Positions 22,845 to 34,498 are shown, numbered from the stretch's first letter. The stretch: DNA of 64,000 nucleotides from Rhabdornis inornatus (GCA_013397075.1 VWZS01008816.1:248001-312000); one strand, 5' to 3'. The notes: a model not told the origin generated them from the sequence alone. Made by a program: numbers and translations.

Positions 22845-23157
22845 GCCTGGGGAGGTCATGTTTGGGGTGCTGTGTCCAGTTCTGGACTCCCCAGCACAAA
22901 AGAGACACGTAGCTCCTGCAGCAGGTCCAAGAGAGGATCACAAAGATGGTTAAGGGACTGGAGTATGGCTCTTAAGAGGAAACTGTGAGGGAGCTGGGCC
23001 TGCCTAGCCTGGAGAAAAAAATGATTGAGATGACACCCAGTCATCCCTTACCTCATCCACCCTTAATCTCCTAATTCTCTGATTCTGTGAAAAGAACAAA
23101 CTCATGTATTCATTTAAAAGCAGATTACATCTTATTCATTTAGTAAAAACAGGTTGA
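22845..23157 (+). repeat. Direct repeat copy 2 (313 bp) of 22270-22582
   Basis: This carries the same CR1 segment plus flank. It continues past 23157 into the minus-strand CR1, whereas copy 1 stops at an N. It is probably the same locus assembled twice. Confidence 0.85.
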
Positions 23158-23159
23158 AA

Positions 23160-24430
23160 AAACCCAGTTCTCTCAGCCTTTCCTCACATGCTGGGCTGCC
23201 CAGTCCTTTGATCCTTTTTTGGCCCTTCTCTGGACCTTCAGGAACCTGTCTACATCTTCTTTGCATAGTGGAGACCAATACTGAACAATTTTCTTCCAAG
23301 TGCGGCCTGAAAAGCACAAGTCAGCTAGAATAATGACTTTTCTATCTCTGCTGGTGATGCACTTGATGAGACAACCCAGAATCCCACTGGATTTCTTTTC
23401 TGCAGCAGCACGCTGTTCACTCGTAATAAGTTTGTTGTCCACCAGGACTCTCAGGTCCCTTTCCACAGAGATGCTCCCCAGCTGGGTAGATCCCAGCCTG
23501 TGCTTCACTCCTGGATGATGTTTTCATATGTGCAAGATGTTACCCTTGTCCTTGCTGAACTTCATAAAGTTCTTGTTAGCCCACTCTTCCAGCCTATCCA
23601 GGTATTCCTGCAGCTGGGTCTCCCTTCTTCACTCCATTTGGTATCACTGCAAAACTTAATCACAATCCGCTTGATCCCATCTTCCAGGCCAGTTATGAAG
23701 GTATTAAACAATGTTGGGCCCAATATTGACCTCTGGGATCCCATCTGTGGCATGTTGCCCATTTGAAAAGGAGCTGTTTACCATTCCCCTCCAGGTTTGT
23801 CTGGTCAGTCTGTTCCCTACCCGTTGGTCCAAGCTGCAATACATCTATCTCTCATCACATGAGCAGAGGAGGTTGCCATAGAGAATGATCAAGTGTTTCA
23901 ATCACAATTTGCCCTTGATGAATCCATGCTGGCTTTTCCTGATCACCTGCTTCATCTGACTTGTGATAGACCCCCAGAGGATTCGTTCAGTAATTTTGCC
24001 ATGGACAGAAATAAGACTGATGGGCCCAAAATTTCCTGGATCCTCATTTCAGCCCTTTTTGTAGACATGGATGATAGTAGTCTTCTTTCAGTTTTTTGGG
24101 AATCCTCTGATCCCCACAGCTTCTAAATTATTATGGAAAATAGCCTCAAAAAATGTCAGCTAACTCTCTTAGCACTCTTGGATGGACATTTTTAGGTCCC
24201 ATTAATTTATAGGGGTCAAGCTCCTGTGACAGCTCACACATCAGTACTTCCTTCACTGGCAGTGGCTCTGTGTTTGCATCAACCTGGGTTTTTGTTCCCG
24301 AGGCTGGGAGCCCAACAACGCTGTTAAAGTTGGGAGTGAAGAAAGTATTGGGAACTTCTGCCTTTACAGTGGTGATGGGACTAATTCACACCCTCTGTTT
24401 AACAGATAGGTTCCTACCAATATTTGATAC
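23160..24430 (-). mobile_element. Longest CR1 LINE copy in the window, minus strand
   Basis: About 1.3 kb of reverse-complemented CR1 ORF2, covering the reverse-transcriptase domain and C-terminus. On the minus strand, 23508-23173 encodes the post-RT region with residues VERDLRVLVDNKL and SGILGCLIK. At 23762-23562 the RT core reads SILGPTLFNTFITGLEDGI followed by FCSDTK. In active CR1 that position is the FADD catalytic motif, so both frame and active site are lost. The block near 24000, 'gacagaaataagactgatgg', is the RT fingers region. Frameshifts and stops separate the pieces. The 5' limit near 24430 is approximate, and the 3' UTR is absent. Confidence 0.85.
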
Positions 24431-25678
24431 AATTTTTTTCTTATTGTGCATTGTGTTCTCTGTTTATTTTATCTGTCACTGCAATGGGAGAGTCAACACA
24501 TAAGTCAGTCTACTGAGAGAAATAACTCATTTGTCAGAATATCAACAGTTCGACGGTTAGAGTGAGGACAGAAATATCTATGAGAATTGCATGTATTAAA
24601 ACAGTTCTGTAGTGAACCAACTACAGTAAAGACTCTTAAGGTATTACCTGAGATCAGAAAGTACACAATGAAGAAGTATTTAAAATACTCAGTATGAATA
24701 TCAATTTTCTTAGGTACACAAAATTTAAATTCAGTTTTCTAAATTTAATCTGATGGTTCACATTCTGTATAGCAATAGTCATTTACTGGAACATAGATGG
24801 ACATAAGGCCAGCCTCTGCTCTCCAGTGTAAAAGAAGGACACGTTTTAAAAGGCAGAAATCCTGCTGGTAGAGATTGTGATAGCAAGATACAAGACAGCT
24901 GATAGCAAAAATATTAGAAACGATTATTTAAAATTTTCCAGCTTCTGATGAATTATGTCAAACCAGTATAATTGGTTGTTGAATTATGCAGCTGCTATCA
25001 CAGAAGTTTGTGGGGCTTTTGCCCCACTTTGTACACAACAAACAAATCACACTTTATCAGACTTACCGTATATACTCCTTCAGAAAGAGCCATTTACAGA
25101 AATATTGAGAGTGACCTCTTCTTTGTGGAGGTCCTGAATCACATAAACCAGATATTGCTGAAGTCTGAGAGCAGTGTAATTTCATTCTGCTCCCTACACT
25201 GTGAAATATAGAACCACTGGTGTCATGAAATCGAAGAAGTATAAAAATGAAACTTCTTACTGATAGAAGCATGTGCAGTCTATATTAAATTAAGAAGGAT
25301 GGAAACAGATCTGTGACTTTTGAAGTACATGAAAAACTACAGCACCACCAAAGCCACCAGCAGGTCAAGGGTCTAAATGGAAATAACTACTTTAGGGACA
25401 GACTGTTCAGGACCCATATTGAAAACCTGTGTGTCGCATATTTTCACAAAATCAATTTATTTGCAGCAACTTGGGAGCTTTAGGGTTTATGAAATGTAGT
25501 TATAGCCCAACTGTCACCAAAGAACAAGTTTTCTGAAACCAGAAAAGCTATTGAAGGCTGTGCCCCTTTAAGATAAACAAAGAAACAAATAAACAAAATT
25601 CAAAACTATTTCTTTCCATACAAGTCCAATGTCTGCTTTTTGATATTTCCCTCTGGCAAATAAATGGTTATATTTTTA
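24431..25678. other. AT-rich unique sequence
   Basis: No gene or clear repeat is seen. Three short overlapping ORFs at 24955-25272 lie on both strands and lack motifs. Confidence 0.45.
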
Positions 25679-25711
25679 TATATGTGCATGTGTATTTATA
25701 AATATGTGTGN
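25679..25711. other. Contig end overlapping 26742 onward, then N
   Basis: The last about 30 bases before the N at 25711, 'tatatgtgcatgtgtattta' and onward, recur immediately after the N at 26741. This indicates that the flanking contigs actually join there, without the intervening contig. Confidence 0.75.
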
Positions 25712-26740
25712 CTGTATATATTGTTAAAAGAGTTTAAATGAAATTATTTTTAAGAAGGATATGTTAAGTGTTGCACAGTTAAAATTGCATACAAATTAGG
25801 CAAACCGTATTGTGCAATATAAATTGTTATGGAGGTACAGTAAGCAATTAAGCACTATTGAGTCACTCACTCCACTGAAAGGATGCAAAGATATATTAAT
25901 GATTAGAGTAAAGAGGTCTCTCACTAACATCTGCTTTCATTCAAAAGACTAAATCAGGTAGGGAATATTGGCTATGATTTGCACGGGTTTTGTTTTCCTA
26001 GACTGGCTAATCTCCCTATTTAGCATTTAAAAGTCCCATGTTATAATGTAATCTAAATTTTGTGCCTTGAGACAAAACTCACTGCCAAATGAGTGCGATT
26101 TGTGAACTCAGTGAAAAAAACATGTAAAAAGTTTGGGAGTATGCTCACCCTTAGTCTCCAAAACCCAGTTAGTTTCATTCATTACTTCAATCATTACTAT
26201 TACTTCACCACATACATCTACTCTCTTGCAGTGTGGTTTTTTTTGGTTTTTTTTGTTTTGTTTTTTTTTTTTTAATAGGGAGAGATCAAGGGATAGCCTT
26301 GCTGCAGCCTGGTAACACAAAGGTCTGTATAATTAGAACCTTCAGAAGGAAGAAGTTGCCAAACAACTCTTTGCCTTTGATGGTCTCTTAGGGCTGTCTG
26401 TAGAAAATGGAAATAGCTTTTAGATGCAAGATTTGGGGCACAGTGCACCAGCTGAATTGAAGGTCTCAAAAATAGCTTATAAAGACCTCTTTATGCCTGC
26501 CCCTTGTCTGCCTTGCTTGCTTCCTCTTAACTGTTCAAAACATTTAACATTTAAAGAAGGCAGTCAATAAGTGCAGACATAAAGGCTCAGAGGCAATAGA
26601 AGTGTTCTCATGAACTGGCAGAGACTGGGATGGATTTATTTACTCTTGAATGGTGCTTCACATCAGGCAAATCAGAGAATCTAATAATAGTTTCATTCCA
26701 GACTATGATATATTCAAGGAAATATATTTTCAAGGAAAAC
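25712..26740. repeat. 1029-bp direct repeat copy 1, contig bounded by Ns
   Basis: The whole contig between the Ns at 25711 and 26741 recurs at 27027-28055 with no difference I could find. Its ORFs (for example 26093-26275 and 26272-26469) are repeated in the second copy. It contains a poly-T tract at about 26237-26272 and no gene. It is best read as a redundant haplotype contig placed in a false gap. Confidence 0.85.
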
Positions 26741-26741
26741 N
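26741..26741. other. Assembly gap (single N)
   Basis: This joins the redundant 1029-bp contig to the contig that contains its second copy. Confidence 0.9.
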
Positions 26742-26998
26742 TATATGTGCATGTGTATTTATAAATATGTGGGTGTGAATGTGTGCACATGTACTGTACA
26801 AAGCACACACACTTCAGTGGTCATACAGAGTAAATTATTGGTATGGTTTAATGAAAAATATTCTACTTATTGTTCGCAAGCGTTTTTTAGAGAAGAGTCT
26901 AGCATGATTGATAATATTTTGCAGAAGCCTAGTTGTATCTAGCAAGTTTTGATATTTTACACTTATTTCAAATAATTAATAATAATTTTAAATTTGTT

Positions 26999-27038
26999 TA
27001 TATATTGTTATATATTGTTATATATACTGTATATATTG
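26999..27038. repeat. Short AT tandem repeat
   Basis: The 10-bp unit 'tatattgtta' occurs twice in direct succession at 27001-27020 and continues imperfectly as 'tatatactgtatatattgtt'. The 1029-bp repeat copy begins inside it at 27027, so this low-complexity tract may have broken the assembly. Confidence 0.8.
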
Positions 27039-28055
27039 TTAAAAGAGTTTAAATGAAATTATTTTTAAGAAGGATATGTTAAGTGTTGCACAGTTAAAAT
27101 TGCATACAAATTAGGCAAACCGTATTGTGCAATATAAATTGTTATGGAGGTACAGTAAGCAATTAAGCACTATTGAGTCACTCACTCCACTGAAAGGATG
27201 CAAAGATATATTAATGATTAGAGTAAAGAGGTCTCTCACTAACATCTGCTTTCATTCAAAAGACTAAATCAGGTAGGGAATATTGGCTATGATTTGCACG
27301 GGTTTTGTTTTCCTAGACTGGCTAATCTCCCTATTTAGCATTTAAAAGTCCCATGTTATAATGTAATCTAAATTTTGTGCCTTGAGACAAAACTCACTGC
27401 CAAATGAGTGCGATTTGTGAACTCAGTGAAAAAAACATGTAAAAAGTTTGGGAGTATGCTCACCCTTAGTCTCCAAAACCCAGTTAGTTTCATTCATTAC
27501 TTCAATCATTACTATTACTTCACCACATACATCTACTCTCTTGCAGTGTGGTTTTTTTTGGTTTTTTTTGTTTTGTTTTTTTTTTTTTAATAGGGAGAGA
27601 TCAAGGGATAGCCTTGCTGCAGCCTGGTAACACAAAGGTCTGTATAATTAGAACCTTCAGAAGGAAGAAGTTGCCAAACAACTCTTTGCCTTTGATGGTC
27701 TCTTAGGGCTGTCTGTAGAAAATGGAAATAGCTTTTAGATGCAAGATTTGGGGCACAGTGCACCAGCTGAATTGAAGGTCTCAAAAATAGCTTATAAAGA
27801 CCTCTTTATGCCTGCCCCTTGTCTGCCTTGCTTGCTTCCTCTTAACTGTTCAAAACATTTAACATTTAAAGAAGGCAGTCAATAAGTGCAGACATAAAGG
27901 CTCAGAGGCAATAGAAGTGTTCTCATGAACTGGCAGAGACTGGGATGGATTTATTTACTCTTGAATGGTGCTTCACATCAGGCAAATCAGAGAATCTAAT
28001 AATAGTTTCATTCCAGACTATGATATATTCAAGGAAATATATTTTCAAGGAAAAC
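27027..28055. repeat. 1029-bp direct repeat copy 2
   Basis: Same sequence as 25712-26740, here continuous with unique flanks on both sides, so this is probably the correctly placed copy. No gene is seen in it. Confidence 0.85.
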
Positions 28056-30406
28056 TGTCAGGAAACCCTATTTACTGCCACTTGTAGCATAGTGTAGACT
28101 CAGTTTTATGCTGTCCACAGTGGGACAGGAAATTGAAAACAGGGCCAAGAAATGTCTTGCAACAACACTATATGTCTGCAAATGCCAGGAAAGCAGAGAA
28201 CTTACTTGTTTCTGCAGTGTATGTTCTTACTACATTCTGAAATAGCATCTCTAAACCTTAATCTTACCTGAATCACATAAAATACGTATCTCTATAGGTA
28301 TTGTTCTTGGGAAATCCAATTAATACGTAATGAGAGTTTATTTTGTATTCAACTACATGCATACACATGTGTGCATATGTGCTAGCATTTTTAAAAACCT
28401 TTCCTACACATAACATTGACCTGAATATTAATTCATAAATTAGATTAATTTAATCCTGACTACTATGAAAATAATGCAAATAATGTCCTCACCTGCAATT
28501 AATTCCAAGGAAACTGACAGTTAACAAAAGTTACAAGGTAAACCAGATCATTATACTTATGTCAGGGGTATTTTCTCCCTGAAAGCTTGTGTTCAGAGAG
28601 TTAAGTGTTTTCTAGTTCCTGCATCAATTTGGTAAAGTTTTGCTTGTTGCATAGTCAATATAGTTATCATTGTCAATATTTATTGTTTCTAATATTCCAC
28701 TGAAGAAACAGTTATGCAATGAAAATATTTGTGTGTTACATTGATCTGCAGAAATCTTCAATAAAATTAATGGAACATATTTTATTACAAACTAGAAGAA
28801 AAATAAATGCTATCTGACATTCAGACAGGAAAGCCAAAGGCCTATTCTTATGAATATTATAAATTTTATGCAATTTTTCTTTCCATCACAATCACAAAAT
28901 TGATGTTTCTTCCCATTTAAATGTTTTGAAAGCATAATCTCAATGAAGATGTTTCTATCTCTTTAATTTTTATATTCTTAATAAAATAACTGCAAGAGAA
29001 TTTTCTAAACTACATGTATTTCTTTAAATAAGGAATAAAAATAGCCGCTTGCAAGCCAAAAATTTCATTAGGTATAAGAAAATGAAATACTGTCAGCTTT
29101 TAAAGACCTGAAAAACAGTAAAGGCCAAGACTCACTGCTGAGGATCTGCGGGAAATAAAGTTTGTTGCACTTGGTGTCATCTGCTTTTAGAAGTGTTAGA
29201 GAGTAGAAATAAGTAAGAGCTATTTATTTTAAAAGATATTAGAAAATAAGTGGAAAGAGTGAAGTGTGGCATACAATAACAGGAGGTATCAATTGTACAA
29301 AAAGCCTACAACAATACAGATTTATTCAAATGCCAGTTAAAATAATTAGATCTATAAGAATGCAAAACTTTCAAATAATTCCCCATTTGATAGAAGATGC
29401 ATGCACCTTCCTATTTTAAGGCAAAGAAAATAGAAAACCCAAACCCCAAATCTCTATGCAATATTTGCTTTCTTTGTGAAATTCATATTGATTTTCTCTT
29501 GCTTTTGTTTGTCCTTGTATTTTGAAATTGCATCTTGGATTCCTACTTATTATTTTGAGAAGAAATAAATCACACAGTTATGGTCTTATTGTTTACAGCA
29601 ACAACTAATCATCCTTTTCTGGAAAATAGCACTACTGAGCTTCCTTGCTGTGAAATTTCTATTCAGTTCCTGGCCAACAGATTTGAATGTTTCTTTATGA
29701 CAAAGAAACTACACCTCCCACAAGGCAATGGGAAATAAAATAGAAAATAGAGTTTAGTATTGTGATTAAATAGTAAAAACAAAAATGTTTTGGTTCCATT
29801 CGAGGACAGAGTATGCTTGGATAGGTCAGACCAATACACAATAAAATAGTACTTTTTTCATTGTATCCAAATAATCATATAATAATTTAAAATGTTTTTA
29901 ACATATAAATTTTGAATTACAATTGGGTTTCAAATATGCTTAAGAAAGCATTCAGAACTTAGAGAGCCTGACGAGGTAGGTTTCAAGTCATAGTGAGAAT
30001 CTGAAATACCATTATTAGGTGTCCCTTAACCACAGCAACCTTAAAGAATAAACTAAGAATGAAAGTGATGACAGTACCCACCCAAAGTTTTTTATCCATC
30101 ATCATCAAAAAGAACAACCAAATTACATTTTGTGGCTGGCTGATGAAATAGGTATCACAGGTCATAGAGATGGCTTAGTAACTGTCAAAGTCAGAGGATA
30201 CTGAATTGTCCGTCACATAAACACAAAATCATTTATTATTGATAAGTTGCCTAAAGCTTTTTAGAGTGTTCAGGACCATCTAGGCACATATTTAGGGGTT
30301 ACTGTTTCTTTTGAAATCAAATTTGACCAAATCAATTATATGATCCTTTTTTCTTTCTGATTTTGATATCTTTTCTTCAATCACTGCTGCTTACTTATTT
30401 CCACAG
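28056..30406. other. AT-rich unique sequence
   Basis: No gene or recognised repeat. A minus ORF at 29983-30165 has no support. Confidence 0.45.
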
Positions 30407-30433
30407 TTCCACAAGCTCTACAAAGATAAAGAT
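30407..30433 (+). CDS. Candidate 27-bp microexon (unidentified gene)
   Basis: It is bounded by a good acceptor, 'cttatttccacag' with an upstream pyrimidine-rich tract, and a consensus donor 'gtaagt'. In the phase-0 frame it encodes FHKLYKDKD; a second frame is also open. The next candidate exon begins 195 bp downstream and the two are phase compatible. No protein was recognised, and exons this small arise by chance, so this is a prediction only. Confidence 0.25.
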
Positions 30434-30628
30434 GTAAGTTTTCTTAGTAATAAAGTAGTTAGTTTCGTGATCTGACAGCACAATACCTGTCTGATGTGAG
30501 AAAGCTGTCATTTGTCATTTCTTTTGGTCCCAAGTTTGTCATACTAGTTTCAAACATCTTTCTTGGTGTTCAAAATTACTTCTGATGGCCAGTATCATTT
30601 TAGTTTGCCACCTATTTTTGTCTTCCAG

Positions 30629-30688
30629 TCAAAGAAGGCAAACAGAACTTACTTTAGACATACACTTGAGAAGTCCATTGACATTCAG
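30629..30688 (+). CDS. Candidate 60-bp exon (unidentified gene)
   Basis: It is preceded by 'tttttgtcttccag' and followed by 'gtaata'. Phase 0 gives SKKANRTYFRHTLEKSIDIQ, with no stop. Joined to the 27-bp candidate upstream it keeps an open frame of 29 codons. An alternative frame is also open across both. The residues are charged and look like part of a soluble or cytoplasmic region, but I recognise no family. If real, the gene runs on the + strand and may include the exons at 45.1 and 51.7 kb. Confidence 0.25.
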
Positions 30689-30811
30689 GTAATATGTAAA
30701 AATGATGGCTTTAATTCAAGCTTTAAAGAAAAATCAATTTCCCACTGACACATGACACAGTCTGAGTATGTATTTGGCTCATGCAATGGCAGAGTTGACC
30801 TGAAGTCTAAG
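30689..30811. other. Sequence between candidate exon and LTR
   Basis: About 120 bp without a recognised feature. Confidence 0.4.
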
Positions 30812-31185
30812 CGTATTTTTGGTTTTTGCTGCAATAAATTTTTTCACAGTAGCTGGTATGGGGCTGTGTTTTGTATTTGAATAGAAAGGAGTGTTGATAA
30901 CACAGGGATGTTCTCATTTCTTCTGAGCAAGGCCCTTTCTGCCCCTCACAGCACCCCACCAGTGAGGAGCCTTGGAGTGCACAGGGAGCTAGGAGATGGC
31001 ATAGCAGGGACAGCTGGCACCAACTAGCCACAGCAGTATTCCAGCCCTCATGACATCATGCTCAGCATATAAAACTGGGGGTTTATATTTTTAAAACCAC
31101 AAGATTTTTTTCCTCAAATTTGCCCTTCCAATTCTCTCCTTGATCCCACCAAAGAGGAAGTGAGTGAGTGGCTGCATGGTGTGTA
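30812..31185 (+). mobile_element. ERV LTR (U3-R and part of U5), + strand, cut by gap
   Basis: Sense-oriented LTR of the same passerine-type family as 1811-2150. Landmarks: 'cacagtagctggtatggggc' near 30845, 'gtgttgataacacagggatg' near 30891, 'caccccaccagtgaggagcc' near 30953, 'atgacatcatgctcagcata' near 31050, then the TATA box TATAAAA at 31068-31074. TGACATCA at 31051-31058 is ATF/CREB-like and sits where the family usually has it. U5 begins 'ccttccaattctctcc' near 31124. The copy stops at the N at 31186. Its remaining U5 end appears at 34413-34434 in a displaced contig. The R region seems shortened compared with the family. No retroviral genes are visible. Confidence 0.8.
30919..31185 (+). 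repeat. 267-bp direct repeat copy 1 (within LTR)
   Basis: Identical to 34146-34412. This copy ends at the N at 31186 and the other starts just after the N at 34145. That shows contig overlap rather than a second LTR insertion. Confidence 0.85.
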
Positions 31186-31186
31186 N
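31186..31186. other. Assembly gap (single N) inside ERV LTR
   Basis: Left of it an LTR is broken in U5. Right of it a different U5 end begins. Unsequenced retroviral DNA may be hidden here. Confidence 0.85.
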
Positions 31187-31293
31187 CTTGACACACAATT
31201 TTTTATCACTTTTGTTCTTCTGGTTCTTCTCAGAGTGAGGAGGAGTAAGCAGCTGGGTGGGTGCTTAATTATTGACTGGGATCAACCCACCAC
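31187..31293 (+). mobile_element. Second ERV LTR U5 end after the gap
   Basis: It reads 'ttttttatcacttttgttct', 'gagtgaggaggagtaagcag', 'ctgggtgggtgcttaattat' and ends 'atcaacccaccaca'. This is the U5 3' end of the same or a closely related LTR family, in the same + orientation. It differs from the U5 end at about 34370-34434, so it belongs to a separate LTR copy whose U3-R part is missing at the gap. Confidence 0.65.
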
Positions 31294-33799
31294 ACGAACA
31301 AAACCTTCCTAGTCAATCCCCATTTCACATAAATTTATAGTAAAGGTTGTTAGTGTTTTGATATTAAGACAATAGAACGTTCAAATTACATATTAACATT
31401 ATCACATTCCAGACATTAATTAAAGCTTCAAATGGACAACACCTTACACAAAGATTCAAGTCTAAGCAGTAAATAAGAGCTATAATAGCATACTATAGTA
31501 GCAAGAAAGAACTCTATCACAGTTTGAAACAGAGTAGACCTACAACTATCTTTTTTTTTTCCTCTTTCAAAATTGGGGTTTTTTCTTACTTTCTAAAAAT
31601 TGCATTTCCTTCATCTTCCCCATCCTTTCTGACTCAGTACTATTTTCACTGATGTGCTTCTGAACAGAAATATGGAAATTGTATCATTGAAATAGAAGGC
31701 ATGAATGAAATGTCAATACTCTCTTTGTAACCGATGGTTTATTCCTACCATGTGTTTCAATGGGAAGACTAAATGTCAAATATCGGCAATTACGGGATGA
31801 ATACACGACATTTTATATGTTTGGTGAGTAAAGAAGGAAAAAAAATATTCACTGAAATTGTATTTTCATTTAAAATCCTGTACAAGTAAAAACATAATTA
31901 GTCTCAGATCAAGAAAATATTCACATACTCAATACTTTGAGTATCATAGTACAAACTGAAATACATTGTGTGACATCTGAAAGAGCATGGATACCACAAC
32001 TAAAGGGAACAGAAACAGAAATATTTATTTTTCTGCATGGATTCTTAGTGCTCAAGGAACTCGATTGACCACACTGGCAATTAAAATCCCTAGTAATATC
32101 TATGGAATATATACTGTTAATTCAACAAGCCTATAGAGTTTACAGCTAAGGATCTCCATTCATATTCAATATAGATAATTTTGGCTACATTCATATACTT
32201 ACTACTAGGAATTCTCTGTCTCTATCTAATGTTCTAGTTGAGGTAATCAAATAATTTTCATTTGGAGATAAGCAATGTGATAAATTGCCTTTTTACACTT
32301 GTCAACCACATATGATCACCTTTGGCACTTAGTCAAAGCAAACTGCCACTTCTTAAGTCCACATTAAGCAGCTGCTCCAATTAAGACTCTTGAAAATAAA
32401 AACTGAATAGATGTGTCTTTTCAACTTTTCTCGAACTGCTATGCTCTCCTTCATATGTGTAGTAAAAAAGTTCTGTGACTGTGGTAAGAAATGTTCACAT
32501 TTGTACCAACAACAGGTTTCAGTTACAGAATTTTTCTTGAATAAAGCTGTAAACAAGTGTACATTAGACAAGGATACATTCCATCTACCCAGCAGGATGC
32601 ACTCACCACTGCTACAGTGCCCTGGAAAGCCTGCAGTTATTGTGTTTCAAAACCATTGTCCTTGTTATGTAAGACCATATCTTGTTTTTTTTTTTCTTTT
32701 CATTGCCTTGCTGATCATAAAGGTTCAATTAATGGTACTCATGTCTTGGTTCTTCAGAAAGCCAATAAAACCTCTTGTAGTATAATCAGGTTTCAGAGAT
32801 TATGCTTTTATAAGTGGAAATCTGGAGAATTTTTATCAGCCTTCTTTTTATAAAGATTTTCTTAAATCCAGGTGAAAATTTCTCATATTAAAGTATCTGA
32901 TGTTACATGGCTGTATATAAATAATATTGGGAGTCTTGGGAAGACTTACATAATTTACATGAGATTACTATTTTTGACTAGGAAAAAGAAGTTTAATTCA
33001 TGCCAATAAATTTTCATACATATGTCATTGTAATGTATTTTCCATCTATCCAGCAGAAAAGCCTAATTCAAATTCACCTTTTCACACATCCACAGCTTTG
33101 GAACTTGGAATCTGACCCTTCATAGAATTAATTGGTAAAAACGAAGTATCCTTTTCACATAAAAGTATTTATTTTTGAATGATGAGTGGAAAGCATTTAT
33201 AGATTCCTTCAAAAATATTACTGGATTTAATTTTGTTTCTTCTGACATATTCTTTGATGACAGCATTTTGACCATTTTGTTTAAATTTAATTTCTTATAG
33301 AATTAAGACATCATGCTGACCACAGTCTTAGAAATGCATTTGACATATTTTATTTATAGAGGATATATGAAATAAATATTTGAAATATGGTCGAAAATTT
33401 AATTCCACATTTTAATTTTTATGTGCTCAAAAAAATTTAATATATATTACCAATGAATTTGCTGGCTGAGGTAAAAAGATGATTGATGACTTCATATGTC
33501 TTTAATTCCATTTTAAAAAACACTTCTACAACATATAATAAATTTTAGAGAGGAATACAGTGTGGAACATTATTCCCTGCTTTTTAACTTAGTGACTCGT
33601 CAAAGCACTCATGAAAACCTGTATTAGCATTCTAATTATGATTTTTTAAAAGTGATGGACACAAAACTGCTGGGTAATGCTGAGCACTGAAGTTTCATCA
33701 GTGATATTATAATGATGGAGGGTACTATTATGTAAGTGGAAAAATTTTATTTAAGTGGAATGAATTGGGAGTGTGTGTTAAATCCTGGAAACATATAAT
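31294..33799. other. AT-rich unique sequence
   Basis: No gene was recognised. The 124-codon + ORF at 32411-32785 overlaps a second open frame (32557-32853) and shows no domain; probably chance. No repeat was recognised. Confidence 0.45.
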
Positions 33800-34144
33800 G
33801 GCACCTTAAAGATTGATTATTTCCAATCCTCCTGCTGTGGGTGGACACCTTCCACTAGACCAAGTTGCTGAGAGGCCCATCCAATATGTCATAAAATGCT
33901 GCCAGCGATGGGGCACCCACAGCTTCTCTGGGCAAGCTGTTTAGGTGCATCACCATCCACACAGTAAAGAATTTCTTCCTAACAGCTAATCTAAACTTAC
34001 TTGGTCTTCTTAGAACCTATTCCCTCTTGTCCTGTCATTAGATACCCTTGTAAAATGTCCCACTCTGTCAGGTCTGCAGGCTTCCTTCAGCCACAAATAA
34101 GGTCATCAGGCAGATTTTTACAGATTGAACAATCCCAATTCTCT
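33800..34144 (-). mobile_element. CR1 LINE 3' end, minus strand, cut by gap
   Basis: Reverse complement of CR1: 'ggacaccttccactagacca', 'cgatggggcacccacagctt', 'cagtaaagaatttcttccta', 'acagattgaacaatcccaat'. It breaks at the N at 34145. The CR1 segment beginning at 34500 on the same strand lies further along the same element, so the two are probably one copy interrupted by a misplaced contig. Confidence 0.85.
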
Positions 34145-34145
34145 N
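34145..34145. other. Assembly gap (single N) inside CR1
   Basis: Left flank is CR1; right flank is the LTR duplicate of 30919-31185. Confidence 0.9.
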
Positions 34146-34498
34146 TCTTCTGAGCAAGGCCCTTTCTGCCCCTCACAGCACCCCACCAGTGAGGAGCCTT
34201 GGAGTGCACAGGGAGCTAGGAGATGGCATAGCAGGGACAGCTGGCACCAACTAGCCACAGCAGTATTCCAGCCCTCATGACATCATGCTCAGCATATAAA
34301 ACTGGGGGTTTATATTTTTAAAACCACAAGATTTTTTTCCTCAAATTTGCCCTTCCAATTCTCTCCTTGATCCCACCAAAGAGGAAGTGAGTGAGTGGCT
34401 GCATGGTGTGTATTTGCCAGCCTGGGTTAAAACAGAAAAGAATGGAAAACTGTACTGAATTTAGCCAGGATGAGGTTAAATTTCTTCAAAGCAGCCTG
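34146..34498 (+). mobile_element. Displaced contig with LTR copy and its U5 end
   Basis: 34146-34412 duplicates 30919-31185 exactly. 34413-34434 supplies the missing U5 terminus, 'tttgccagcctgggttaaaa' then 'ca'. 34435-34498 is flank or internal sequence without recognised features. The contig therefore extends the LTR that breaks at 31185 and does not belong between the two CR1 halves at 34144 and 34500. Confidence 0.75.

Noticed and set aside
25712..28055. Genuine biological tandem duplication of 1 kb
   Set aside because: Limits coincide exactly with Ns and the flanking contigs overlap each other, so an assembly artefact is the simpler explanation.
32411..32853. Overlapping 124- and 98-codon + strand ORFs
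   Set aside because: Open in two frames at once, which suggests composition rather than selection; no recognisable protein.
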